From: Dicyema japonicum
Lineage: Eukaryota; Dicyemida; Rhombozoa; Dicyemidae
Length of the DNA: 64,000 nucleotides
Direction: 5' to 3'
Assembly: GCA_011109175.1 (NCBI GenBank)
Contig: RDEW01000045.1
Coordinates: 295,367 to 359,366 of the forward strand
Shown here: positions 45,561 through 57,008 of the stretch, in pieces
How the letters are laid out: each line of letters begins with the position of its first letter
Numbering within the stretch: position 1 is the stretch's first letter
The notes under the pieces: model-generated
What the model was told of the DNA's origin: nothing
What the model saw: only the letters and a program-made list of their open reading frames with translations
The model's database searches: none
Translations under genes and position numbers: made by a program

Positions 45561-46515
45561 GCCTCAATCTTTAATTCTGTTTGGTCAGACGTAAAAAATT
45601 TCATAATCTATTTTTCAGATAAAAATGTTTTTCATCTTCAAATTCGATTCAGACAAATTACTAAGCCTATATTTTGCCTTTTAGGAATTTGCGGACAATC
45701 ATAATTCATTTTTAAATTTTTATTAATTCCATTTCGTACGACGACAGACTCAGGTGCCAAGTTAAAAAATATCTAAACGAAAAACAAATATATTGCCAAG
45801 TTTAGTAAAACTTTATTTGGATAATATTTAGATCTTTCTGTGACTTAAAATCTTAAACAGGAAAAGGGGAATATTGTATTAGAAAATAATAGTTGTTTAC
45901 AATTGTATGATGTCTAAGTATTGTCAAAGAATCATCAAATTAAAATCAGTGAAATAAATATCTTGGATTGACGACTCACTTTGTAGGACAGAAAATGAGA
46001 ATTGAAATAGATAGCTTTATGTTGAACTTTTGTTTACTGAATGTGGAATTCGTAAGATCCAATTATTTTAATGATTGAAACCATCATAAATTATTATAAA
46101 GAATATCACTTCAGAAATTTCCTAAGCTTATAAAGGTTATCATGGAAATGATTACAATATAAAATAATTTCATTATTCTCTTTATCAATTTTAGCATAAA
46201 TTCCAATTTTTCGAATCATATACTGATCATGTGGTGTCATTTAAAGATGTATCACTAAGGTGAATCAACGTGGTGAGCTGTGAAAGACAAACTTGCTAGT
46301 TACCCTAACCTCACTAATGAATATATAACCACTAACAATTTCCTAGCTGTTCAATAAATCTCTCAAAAAGAAAGAATTCAATAAGAATCCTTTAAGTTAA
46401 GTAGTAATTTGGTCTATAAGGGTAAATCACAAATTTGAATTTTTCCGTACTTTGAACTACCCACTTAACAACAAAGATCTCTTTATATGATTACTTGTAT
46501 TTTTATGACATCTCA
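45561..46515. other. AT-rich intergenic region
   Basis: Nothing recognised on either strand. Confidence 0.5.
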
Positions 46516-46767
46516 ATGACAGAGAACTCCTCTTTCTCTAATTATGGTGAATACATTTTTGATAAAAATGAATGCTCCAGAAATTGTCATACCTCTTTAC
46601 TATTAAAAAGACGACTAAAACATAACCCTAGACAAAACTCACTCCTCAAAAAATACCAGAGTGTCTTTGATGCAGGAGAGTTACAAAACGTTAAAGAGCA
46701 TTATCGAATCTCCTCGGCTTTGAGAGATACTATTAGTGAATATCACATAAATGGAAAGATTCAATGA
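46516..46767 (+). CDS. Small ORF, hypothetical
   Basis: 83 codons from ATG 46516. Composition is protein-like: basic in the middle (LLLKRRLKHNPRQNS), then KKYQSVFDAGELQNVKEHY. FDAGELQ is faintly similar to the FDSGDY core of endosulfine/ARPP19 but spacing and flanks do not match well, so no function is assigned. It could also be one exon of a longer gene, or chance. Confidence 0.3.
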   Translation: MTENSSFSNYGEYIFDKNECSRNCHTSLLLKRRLKHNPRQNSLLKKYQSVFDAGELQNVKEHYRISSALRDTISEYHINGKIQ

Positions 46768-47106
46768 GTGATTACCCAGGAAGAACACATTCCTTCCACA
46801 AAAAGGAACTGTCTTTGAAAAGCATAATCTTTTCGGTTATGATTAGTCGCCACGAACCTTATCTAAGAAAATAATGACTACTGAAGAACAGATAGACTTG
46901 ATTTTTATCAGTCTCTTCAAATGATGGCTAACAAAAAAGCAACAACTTGGTCAATGATCATCTTATTCTATTAATAAATCATCGTAAAAGCAGTCTTATT
47001 GTGTTTCGAATGAATGTGAAGGATAAGTTTGACTAAATAAATTTGTTTAATGAAGGAAAAGAAAAACAAAAAAGTAATTAATGTTCGTTCTGTTTCTCTA
47101 CAAAAA
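46768..47106. other. Spacer downstream of the importin gene
   Basis: AT-rich. It likely contains the 3' UTR of the minus-strand importin. No other feature seen. Confidence 0.5.
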
Positions 47107-50100
47107 TTATAAACAGAACCTACCTAACTTAAGTTTTGAGATATGATCTGATATAGCATTCAACTGTTGTTGTTGTTGAGCGTTCAAAGTTGAGAGTAGA
47201 TTGAAAAAATATTGAGAATCCTGATCTTGCAGAGCTACATTGAGCCAAAAGGCCACCTTTCAGTTTATCATTGAATATTATCATTTCCATCATATCATAC
47301 TCCTTCTTATCTATTAAGGTGGTGTAGACATCATCATAGTAGCTATCATCATCTAAGTAAACGTCATCGTCTTCTTCGTCATCCTCCATTGTGACTGCCT
47401 CTAACTCTCCATCCTCATATTCGATGGCTATGTCTTATAACATCAGCAAACATCTCGTGGACGACGCTTCCGAGCAGTAACTGTCAGCATCTTCATTGTC
47501 AACATCTTCATTGTCACCATTTTCCTTAGACGATTCTGTGACAATAAAACTAATTTAACTTTGATAGTCCTTCTTCAAAGCAGCACACAATTGCAGGGAG
47601 AGAGGCATTAAGGAGGGGAGGTACTGACTCACAATATGGTCAGAATAGTTCATCATCTCCACTATCACAAGCAGGGACACTTTCATTTGGTGTCGAGTAC
47701 TACATTGTCATATAACATGCAACAGTTTAGTAGAAGACAAAGAGCAGATCCACATATTGAGAATTTCGTTGATCAACAAAACTTGTGGAGAATATGACAC
47801 GCTAGAGAAGAGACTTACAGCTTTAGAATAGTCACAGTACATAGCAGAAATGAACACCTAAATTACAATTTGGTCATACAATTATGCAAAAGTCCTTAAC
47901 TTTTTGATTCACGTCACTAGATGAGTATTTCTTGTATAAAGAAGTACAAATGGTGCCCATCTGCTCAACACTGAGACGTCCTTTACAGGTTATTAGTATA
48001 ATCTCGTAGAATTTGAAGACCAACATCGTTGGCTCGTTGTTATCCTCAGCCATTTCATCCAGATCTGTGTCAACGCTAGTCATCTCCAACTCCAAGGTGG
48101 ACATTATACGAGAAAAGTTGTCTGGATTAGATAGGAATGTTGTAGTGTCCACAATAATAAAATTATGAATCCAATCCAGCATCGATTCAAGCAAGTAAAA
48201 ACCAGAATTTGCAGGGTAAACGTCCATAAATCGATAAAAATATTTCCAATAACTAGGAGGAACTCGTTTCTCAGTCGTCGTGCACAATATCATGCACAGA
48301 TCATCCCACAGTTCTACATAAAGTATGAGAATACCAATCATCAGGTCGTCTGTGAAGCACAGATTGATAATCTGTTCAATTAGTGGATCGATTTGATCCA
48401 AAACCTGCAATGAGTAGGATTCATACCGAAATGTCACATCCAACCGATTCTATGACTGTATCCACGGCTGATATTAAACCGGATATTACAGGGGCGTTGT
48501 CCCCAATATTGATGCCGCTTTGTATTCTCGACATTATTAGTTGAACCTAAATTAAAAATATAATTTTAAAATAATTTAAATAGTAAGAGGATGAATAAAG
48601 ACAAATCAAAGTGGGACCATAAACTGATTATATAAAATTATAACAAAAAGAATGAATAACGAAACTTACCGAACTCTGGGTCACATCATAAGCAATTGAT
48701 CCTATACTGTCACCAAACACTTGGAACATTTTATCCAAAACATATGAACTCCTCTCACAGTTAAGATCTTTAACAATTCCTAGAATGCCTACAAGTTAAT
48801 GGAACAACTACTCATAGTAAATTGCATTAAGTAGGGCACAAAAGACGGTAGTATTTCCTCCGTAGCACATGTCATGAAGCTTTCAAACAGCAGAATCGCC
48901 TGATACTTCACTGGCAAGGAGTTTTCGTTAAGAATTCCGTTCACGATTCGTTCGACCACAAACATTAAATTATTTCTGTTATGGAATGGCACTTTTATAA
49001 GTGACTCAAGCAGCCAGTAAGCCTTAAATAAGGTAAAAGATCACCTTATAACGAATTAGATGGTTTGTGGACTTTGTAGAAGGGAACACGTGGGCCACAA
49101 ACAATTTTCCATATCATTCTTGTAAATTTCGCTCTAAATCTTATAAACAACCAACTTTCACAAGAGACTGGCTAATATATCCTAGTATAGAGAAGATTGC
49201 GTATCTTTGAGGATCAGCTGCCTCAGTTAGGATCTGCATGCACGTGCTCACGATAACTGATAGCATTTTCTCCCTCTTCCTAGCCACTAGATCTAAGAAA
49301 CTCCTAACAGCCGAGTCAGGATAGAGTAAATAGTCCTCCACTACCATCAAACATAAACATACAGCAATAATCCTCCACAAAAGTCTGAGGATCCGACTGA
49401 AACTCCTCTATCAATTTATTATTGTAGGAAAGTATGCGAACAAATACATGTCGAACGACGTCTACCATATGCAACTCTAAAATCTTCCATGTGCTCAATT
49501 TCGGAACACTTAAATAAGTCTAACCGTACCAATATCTCAGAAAGGTTATTGTGTACTGCAGAACATAACTAGAAACATCAATATTCTGAGCAATTTGGGC
49601 AAACACTACGAAAATGGAGTTTATTACCCGCCCTGTACTTAATTATTCACATACCCGAGTATCTGTCTATGAACCAGTTTATGAACTCTCGGTTGCTTCG
49701 GTTCTTCTTGAAGAGCTCACAAAATATGCGAATTGCCCACTTTCTTGCCTTGCTCCACACTGAGGGACCGTTGTCGTCTGCCGGCACGTCCTAGGAATCA
49801 TAACAAGTCCTACACTAGGAGGAGGACGGGCAAATAGGCATAAACTACAGTCTAAGACAGTACAAAGATTCTGCTCTCCCAAGAAAGGGATCATTCGCAT
49901 TACCTACAAATTAAACCAAGTGATTTACAGAATTTATATGAACCAACAACTTATATGCGAGGATCTGCACCATGCAAGCTTCGGGGGTGTCTAAGGGAGT
50001 ATATTGGACGAAGACTCGTGCCAAATGCATGTTTAGTGGCATAATCTGTCCATAGACCTTGTCCAGCCTAGTACCCCCCTTATTATCCTGTGACTTAATG

Positions 50101-50662
50101 ATCGATATTAGTATAAGAAGTCCAGATGGAAGGACTTCAGGACCCGAGCTGACTAAAAGATTAGCCATCTGGCCAGGTAACTCGTTGAAATATGTTGGGT
50201 ATGATCGTTTCATCACAATGCTGATACAAAGAATCAGCTGGTCTCTGAAATAATATAATAGTCCACCTTATAAGTGCTTTCGTAGTCTTCAGTATCAGGG
50301 GAACCAATGAACATTCGATAAACTTCTTATCCGTCTCAAATAGGTCATTCTGTAATGTGTAACGACTCACATCCCTCTGCATTTCACTGAATCTCTCATG
50401 TTCCTCGACCGCCCATTTCTCACGGATTATGTTTTTCAGCATTATGGTCGCTATCGTGACCGTAAGGGTCAACCTGAGTGACGGACAGTCTCTTCCAAGC
50501 TCTCGGAGTCGATAATCTTGATGAGAATCTGGGGGAAGTTCTGACAAATCTTAATCTGGAAATTATGTTGATTAATACAGCAGTCAGTTTGGCTTCAGCT
50601 TCTTTGGTATATTCTGGGATGAGAGTGTGCCTAAACAGATTGACGATTTCGTTCTCGTCCAT
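47107..50662 (-). CDS. IPO7: Importin-7/8-type nuclear import receptor
   Basis: Importin-beta superfamily karyopherin that carries cargo such as ribosomal proteins and histones through nuclear pores under Ran control. It starts MDENEIVNLFRHTL (ATG 50662-50660) and reconstructs to about 1,000 residues, near the 1,040 of animal IPO7/8. Recognisable blocks in order: IMLKNIIREKW; VPADDNGPSVW with KARKWAIRIF; STWKILELH; KREKMLSVIVSTCMQILTEA; IGSIAYDVTQ; VDTTTFLSNPDNF; ITCKGRLSVEQMG; an acidic stretch (MEDDEEDDDVYLDDD); and a C terminus with LSTLNAQQQQQLNAISDH. About eighteen introns, most 18-25 nt (for example 50245-50266, 49341-49362, 47434-47451 at 18 nt), one of 123 nt (48547-48669). The A4 run at 49105-49108 and the 49606-49654 junction each leave the frame one base out. 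IPO7 versus IPO8 cannot be told; the gene is probably pre-duplication. Confidence 0.93.
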
Positions 50663-51339
50663 TTTAACACCGACAACAGCAATCACCACGTTTTGATATT
50701 TATTATATTAATTTTTTTAAATCTTTTAATTTATTTTTTAATGATAATTTTAATTTTTGTGGATTTTTTAGTTAATTGATAATTTTATTATTATTTAATT
50801 ATTAAGTAATGTTTTTAAAACTTTTCTGCTACTTTTTTCCTAAAGTTTAAGTTTTTACGTCATTAAAGATGCTTGGGGAATTAATATTTATGTTCGAATT
50901 AGCATTTATACATTACGTCCGTGTTAGTGGGTTTATCTTTTTGATAAATTCACATATTTTTAACTTAACCACATTTTTCTTAATTTTTATCATTTTTTCT
51001 AACTCTCATTTCGTGCTTAATGAGTGCAGGAAAGGGCTGCCAAAGCTTTCTGCTGTCCGGAGAGATTGTATGAAAATGATTACCCTTATAACTATTTTAA
51101 TAGTGACTAAATAAATTATAGATGTTGTCATACATTAGAATGATTAAATAAAAGATCAAGCAATAGTGAGGTTTATTATTATTAATTTATTAAACAATAA
51201 ACAAAAAGTCACTTACTTACATGTCGAACCGCTCCTTTGCTGTCAACAAAAGTCTGCACCACAGCTTCTTATCTCCAAAAGTTTCAAAAATTGGTTTCAT
51301 AAGCATCATCGTTCTCCACTTTGAAATTCCTTCGTCTCT
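50663..51339. other. Upstream of importin; possible small plus-strand exon
   Basis: Mostly AT-rich. Near 51030-51111 a plus-strand stretch after a possible acceptor (GTGCAG) reads ERAAKAFCCPERLYENDYPY and stops; an overlapping frame is open from 50869. No homology is recognised, so no gene is called. Confidence 0.35.
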
Positions 51340-52960
51340 ATGACTTCGAGACGCGACATTCTGTCTTGCAAAAAGAAAAACAACTTGGACAATTCGTTTA
51401 ACAATAAGTCGTCATTTTTTTCTCTCACTCAAAATATGCTCTTGGACTTTGTAATCAATCTTGCATGTCTTGCTGAAAATCCAAACATTTACGCATTGCA
51501 TGAACGCTGGAAAAGCTCTATAACAGCCGTCAAAACATATCCAGGGGCAGACTGTGGAACAGACCATCAGCTACTTGTTGCAAAAACTAGGACGAAATTC
51601 AATAACACTTGGAATACCCCCCGAGTAAAGAAATTCGATGTCTCAAATATACCACCAGAATACGTAATGGAAGTTAAGCACAATATTTGATTACTGGATT
51701 TGAACGGAAGGATGCCTGATGAATTATGGAATGATATGCAGTAGGTTATCAGGAACGCTGCAATAAAACATGTCAAATACAAAACGCCGGCCAAGTGCTC
51801 TGAGTGGCTCTCTGACAACACCCAAAACATCGCTAAGGCTCGTAAAGCTGCTAGAGTCTCTGGGAATATAGACGAGACAAGAAAACTTAACTCTGAATTC
51901 AAAAAAACAGTCAGGAAAGATAAAGAAGACTACTGGAGGTTACGCTGCAAAAAATGGAAGATGACTATAAGAGAGGTCACACTAGGAATGCGTATTTACA
52001 ACTAAAAAGATTAAGAACCCCCTTTACGAAAATGATGGGCAAAATCAAGGACAAGGATGGTGTAGAATTGCTAAGCCAACAGAACATCCGAAATCGTTGG
52101 AGAGAATATACGGAACGGCTATATTCAGAAACTGTGTGCCCACCCATATATGCTGATGAAGCAACCTTGGTTGAGGGGCATAAAATCCTTGAGGAGGAAT
52201 GCGTGTGGACCACACGGCAATTAACGGGGAACAAGGTACCAAGGATTGACAACATCTCAAGCGAATTGTTGAAGGCTATACCGGTGACAGCTATCACCAG
52301 TCTATGTCAAAAAATTTGGAAAACTGGTATTTGGCCACGCGAGTGGAAAAGATCTATATTTATTCCAATACCGAAAAAAGGGGATAGCAAGGACTGTTCA
52401 AACTATCGTACAATAGACTTTATTCCCCACGTCTGCAAAATACTTCTAATGATAATACAACATCGTCTAATGCCAAATGCCGAAATGATTCTACCGGATG
52501 TCCAAGCAGGATTCAGGAAGGGACGAGGCACACGTGACCATATAGCAAATGTCCGGTGGATTATGGAGAAAGCCCATGAATCCCAAAAGAGTGTATACAT
52601 GTGCTTCATTGACTATCAGAAAGCTTTTGATTCCGTTATACATGACAAACTGTGGTCCGCTTTAAAAGAATTTGGATTCGATGCCCATCTGATATTGCTT
52701 ATCAAATCTCTTTATAAGGATCAAGAAGCTACTGTTAGAACAGTGTATGGAGATACCGATTGGTTCAAAATTTGTAAAGGAGTAAGACAAGGATGCTTAT
52801 TATTTCCTATCTTATTCAATATTTTTACCGAAATGATCATGATAAATCGGATACTGTATCAAATAACGGGATTAAAATTGGAGGCAGGAACATCAATAAT
52901 TTGCGCTATGCTGACGATACAACCTTACTGGCTGAAAAAGAGGATGGTCTCAGGGAGTTG
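51340..52960 (+). pseudogene. Family G RTE-like LINE, 5' and RT part
   Basis: The end of an APE domain (YPGADCGTDHQLLVAKTR) leads to a linker and an RT ORF from 51954. It shows IWKTGIWPREWKRSIFIPIP, KGDSKDCSNYRTIDFI, QAGFRKGRGTRDHIA, CFIDYQKAFDSV, GVRQGCLLFPILFN and, one frame over, LRYADDTTLLAEKEDGLREL. Homology to family G ends abruptly at about 52955, where family E sequence begins. Frame breaks make it inactive. Confidence 0.8.
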
Positions 52961-53755
52961 ATTCATGTTGATGACGTCGACCTAATCTCTGAAGACAAAG
53001 AACTCCTGGAGCATGTACTAGAAAAAACACCAGATATACTTGGGAAATGGTTTCTCACCGTGAACAGGGAAAAACAGAACGGACAGAAATAAGACGAATG
53101 AATAACTCACTCGAAGAAAAATAAAGACATACAAAGAAACTTGGCTCCCTATTAGAGATAGTGAAGATATCATACGGAGAAAACCATGACAAACGCGGTA
53201 TTACACAGGGTGAAAAACCTTTGGCTAAAACGGAAAGGGAATAACATAAAACAAAGAATAATGTTATACGACACCTTCATCAAATCAATCCTACTATACA
53301 ACTCTGGGACCTCGGCCACCTATAAAGAGGAATTGGAGAGGCTAGACTCATTTCACAGGAATCATCTAAGAAACATAACTGGAATGTCCTGGCCATCCAT
53401 GATTTCGCGGAATGGACTGTACAATAAGTGTGACTGTACACCATAGCTCTCGTTGAAAACTTTTTGGACACGTCCTGAGGTTGGACCCGATATCCCCTCC
53501 GAATATCGCAATGGAAGATTACTACTCCTCCAATGTAAAACTCTTTCGTGGAAGACCGAGAACTACCCTCCCGGTCGTTCTACAAAACGATCTGAAAGCC
53601 GTGAAGAAAACATTGGCATATGATGACGATCTGGAGTCACTGAGGGACCTAGCAAAGAACAGAAGAACTTGGAACAACCTAACTAATTCTCTTATATATT
53701 TTGCTGCACATGCGGGGCTATAAATATTATGGCTCTCGTGAAAGTGCTAATAATA
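52961..53755 (+). pseudogene. Family E LINE, 3' part fused to family G
   Basis: It starts DVDLISEDKELLEHVLEK, just downstream of family E's catalytic box, then LYNSGTSATYKEELERLDSF, HRNHLRNITGMSWPSMIS and FRGRPRTTLP, and ends with a CTAATAATAATAAT tail. The expected stretch upstream of the DVDL residues is replaced by family G. Confidence 0.75.
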
Positions 53756-54118
53756 ATAATCCCAACCACGGTAAAATCCAACTAATTATAACGTTCCACA
53801 GGTGACCTAATCTTTGCCCGGTGTTTCCCCCTCATGCCCTAGCATGATCGTACAGAATGGCTTACTGAATGTTCGATACCAGATTCCCGCATTCTGGAGT
53901 CTGGTCTCATAAGAGCCTCTTTAGGCGTTGGTCCTGTTCAGTGATTTTCACAAATCCCACTCTCCGTACTCTGAAATCTCTCTTTTGCATTTCTTTGATC
54001 CGCCTTATATTTGTCCAAGATATGGACGGAGTCGGGAGATTGGCTAGAAAAAGGTTAAACAGAGCAAAAGATAAAGGAGATCGGGATCTCCGATTGAAAT
54101 ATTTTCGAGACTGAGTCG
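53756..54118 (-). pseudogene. Family C LINE, internally deleted copy
   Basis: On the minus strand LSFALFNLFLANLP (before the YADD box in the long copy) is joined directly to ISWTNIRRIKEMQKR (about 430 bp further on in the long copy). The YADD catalytic box and half of the thumb are missing. Its tail abuts the family E tail. Confidence 0.65.
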
Positions 54119-54345
54119 AACGCTTATTGTATGTCGAATCTTTGTCCTAGTAGGAATTGAAATTGAAATTTATTTCTAAAGACCAAAGTTAAAGACAAAA
54201 ACAAGAAATTATGTGATCCCGGAGAATTTCAATAGGGCTCTCAGCTTAGCCCTGTGGTCTTCCCTCGATCCAACACAAGCACGCAATGGACGAGTGATCC
54301 TCTGGTATCGTTGAGTTTGGCCTCCTTTTCTTCTTATTAAGTCTG
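54119..54345 (-). pseudogene. Second family C 3' end
   Basis: Minus strand: a segment like AKLRALLKFSGIT before ATCACATAATTTC and an AT-rich tail. It resembles the last codons and 3' UTR of the 21127-23989 copy but is separate from the preceding fragment. Confidence 0.5.
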
Positions 54346-55385
54346 CTACACAAGAGGTTTTGGAGAGATGGCTTTGGTCAAGGAAAAAAATAGCCTCGAA
54401 AAGGCTGGAATTTACTCAACCGAGGAAAAACTCCAACTGAAAGCACTGAATGAAAATATAAAGGTCAAAGAACTTAAGATGGAGAAAGCAAATGGTCACG
54501 AGTTCTCACAGCTTTGAACCGAAATGAGACAACATCCCAAGTATGTAAAATCATTCGGGACATATAAAGGGCTGATGATAGACAAATCGACGAATACAGC
54601 CAGAAAAATCTGAATTCCATTATGAAGTATTATGTGAAAATAGCCATAAAGAGAAACGGAAGATCAGGACAGGTCAACTTCCTTTGGAAAAACCTAAGAG
54701 GGACCGCTTATCTTCCTAATTTTCAGAGACGGATGTAAAAGAAGCACTGCTCAATACAAAGACTACCTATTCCCACGGCCTAGATGGAATCCTTGTTATC
54801 CTGCTGAAAAATCTTGGACCGGATGGGATCAGGACCCTTACAAAGATCTATAATTAGTCTTTAAGGGAAAATGAAAACTCACCTACATCCGCCCGATATT
54901 GAAGATGGAAAAACCAAAAAACGACCCGGCATCATTCAGACCGGTATCGTTACTATCTTCAATGTCGAAAATTCTGGAAAAACTAGTTCTTCAGAAGATC
55001 AGAGGAACAATCCCAGAGAAACCATTCCAACACGGATTTAAATCCCTTCACTCGACGGATACCCACCTACTATCCCTGAGTGATTTTATTCGCTCGGGGT
55101 TCACCAACAAACCCAGGCACAAAAAGACAATTCTATGTTCTGTAGACATTCACAAGGCATTCGACTCCATCCCAAAAAAAGACTCATCAAGAATATCTAT
55201 CAGACGGATATACCTGAGAATTTCTAACTCTGGCTGGTGAATTTCCTCAGTGGACGAAAAGGACGAGTCTGTTTGGAAAACCTACGGTCGAGCTCCCGTT
55301 TAATTCCAAATGGAATACCCCAAGGATCTTCTCTGTCCCCTATACTCTTTAACCTTTTTTGAATAATATCCCGACTCGGAGCATG
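54346..55385 (+). pseudogene. Family C LINE, RT 5' half
   Basis: Plus-strand relics: ALNENIKVKELKMEKAN, YSHGLDGILVILLKNLG, PASFRPVSLLSSMSKILEKL, FQHGFKSLHSTDTHLLSL and CSVDIHKAFDSIPKK, then an RT block degraded around NGIPQGSSLSP. It breaks off near 55385 before the catalytic box. Confidence 0.7.
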
Positions 55386-55510
55386 AGGACGAAACTTAAA
55401 ACGTGGCATCATGTGGTCCACCAGACAGAACATCCATGGAGGCGCTCTGAGTGCGCGTAGCGCACTTCTGAAAAGGACCATTTGCTTTCTTCCACTAGAG
55501 AGTAATGTCA
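55386..55510 (+). repeat. Family C 5' end fragment
   Basis: Starts ACGTGGCATCATGTGGTCCA, matching the 5' end of the long family C copy (CGTGGCGTTATGTGGTCT at 21127), followed by similar spacing to a GAAAAGGACC motif. It therefore represents a family C 5' UTR placed after the truncated RT half. Confidence 0.6.
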
Positions 55511-56001
55511 CCCCCTGTCGGCGAATTTCTGGAATTGACTTTAGATTTAAATATTTATTAAAAATTAATACAAAATATTGATTTATTAAAACATTAATAA
55601 ATATTAGTTGATAAATAAACTATTAGATTGATTTTTAAATTGATATTTTTAAAATGAATAATCCATACTGAGAACATAAGCCTTATCAACTCACAAAATT
55701 GTGATTTTCTCACGATTTGTCCCAATGCCAATAAAACCATCACTCCTGTCTCCAGAGTTTCGAGACTTTCAAAACCTTTTCTAACTGAAGTGTTATTAAT
55801 GTCTTGAATGTAATAAATATCCCCTTTTAGCAGAAATGTCGAGTAAATATTCCAATAATGACATTTTATGGTTAAATTTAAAGGATAATGTAAATGGTCA
55901 ATAAATTCGATTTAATAGGCTAAAATCGAATGTGCCATAGAAACTTTTCAAAATGATCAATATTATATATATTTATATATCCTTCGTACATCCTTTCTGT
56001 G
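55511..56001. other. AT-rich 5' flank of the tetraspanin gene
   Basis: No coding or repeat signal; presumed promoter region. Confidence 0.5.
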
Positions 56002-56959
56002 ATGGGCTTGGGACTTCAGAAATGTTTTCTCTGTTTTATAAATTTCCCGACTTTTGTACTCAAGTATATCATTCTGTAGTTGGTTGGTGGAGGAATACTC
56101 GGTATTGGAATCTTTTTCATGATCGGAGATCCCTTAAAGACTATGCTTGCGAGATATGTTCCTTCAAATGATTCACAGATCGTCAACATGGTCACCACGT
56201 TTCATTCACTCTCAATTGTGATCTACATTGGGCTCGGTTTGGGATCACTCCTCTTCATTTCCGGTTTTCTTGGCTGTTGTGGGGCGTTAATGGAAAATAA
56301 AATAATGCTAATAATGGTATTTTTACTTTTCCATATTCCAGTACTCAGCCATTGTGACCCTTATTTTGCTTATTCTGATTCTCGCTGCGGCTGTATTAGG
56401 GGAATGAGAGGCCAAGTAAGATTTCCTTATAGTTAAGATTTTCGGGTTTGCAAAAACATTTCTTCAGAACAACATACTCACTCATTACACAGGAAACATA
56501 ACCAACCCATTCACATTGATTTTTGATTCTATCCAAATTCTGGTAGAGGGATCACTAAACCTAGTTTAACTGTTGTGGAGTACATAATTCCTCTGATTTC
56601 TCTAATTTGCCAAATTGGAACAGATTAATTATTATTGGCAACAGCTCATTAAATTTAACTTTTCCACCCTCGTGTTGCAGATTCAATACGACACTTTCGA
56701 ATATTAGTTCAATTCCAATCAATACTCTAACAAACTGCCTGGTTACCGATCCACTCAATAACCTATATTCAAATGCTAATATTGTTAGTAATGTCCATTA
56801 CCATTAGGGGTGCTTTAGCAAACTGATCTCTATGATTAATCCATATATGAACATCCTCCTTGGGGTTATTGGGGGACTGGCGCTCTTCTGGTAGATCTAA
56901 TTTGTTATGTTTAGATTGTGGTGGATGTCTGTTCCTGCTATATAATCAAGAAAAAATAG
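56002..56959 (+). CDS. Tetraspanin
   Basis: Four-pass membrane organiser protein. It starts MGLGLQKCFLCFINFPTF; TM1 is GGGILGIGIFFMIG; TM2-TM3 show IGLGLGSLLFISGFLGCCGAL and YSAIVTLILLILILAAAVLG. The large extracellular loop has the diagnostic FNCCGVHNSSDF, FPPSCC and NCL cysteines. TM4 ends IVVDVCSCYIIKKK. Introns are at 56056-56079 (24 nt), 56317-56341 (25), 56416-56437 (22), 56543-56564 (22), 56784-56807 (24) and 56891-56914 (24). Two joins are out by one base and are cured by one extra G in the runs 56399-56402 and 56871-56875, so sequencing indels are likely. Several N-glycosylation sequons lie in the loop (NSS, NLT, NTT, NIS). Confidence 0.85.
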
Positions 56960-57008
56960 ATTAGAATACTCAATTAGTTAATAATTAATTTAACTAACAA
57001 TAATTCCG

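Noticed and set aside
46516-46767. Endosulfine/ARPP19 gene, from FDAGELQ
   Set aside because: Only the short FDxG(D/E) core is shared; spacing to the upstream basic region and the C-terminal PKA site context do not match.
50869-51114. 81-codon hydrophobic plus-strand ORF upstream of the importin gene
   Set aside because: AT-driven hydrophobic composition with no recognisable domain. The last 80 bp could be an exon in another frame, but evidence is too weak to call it.
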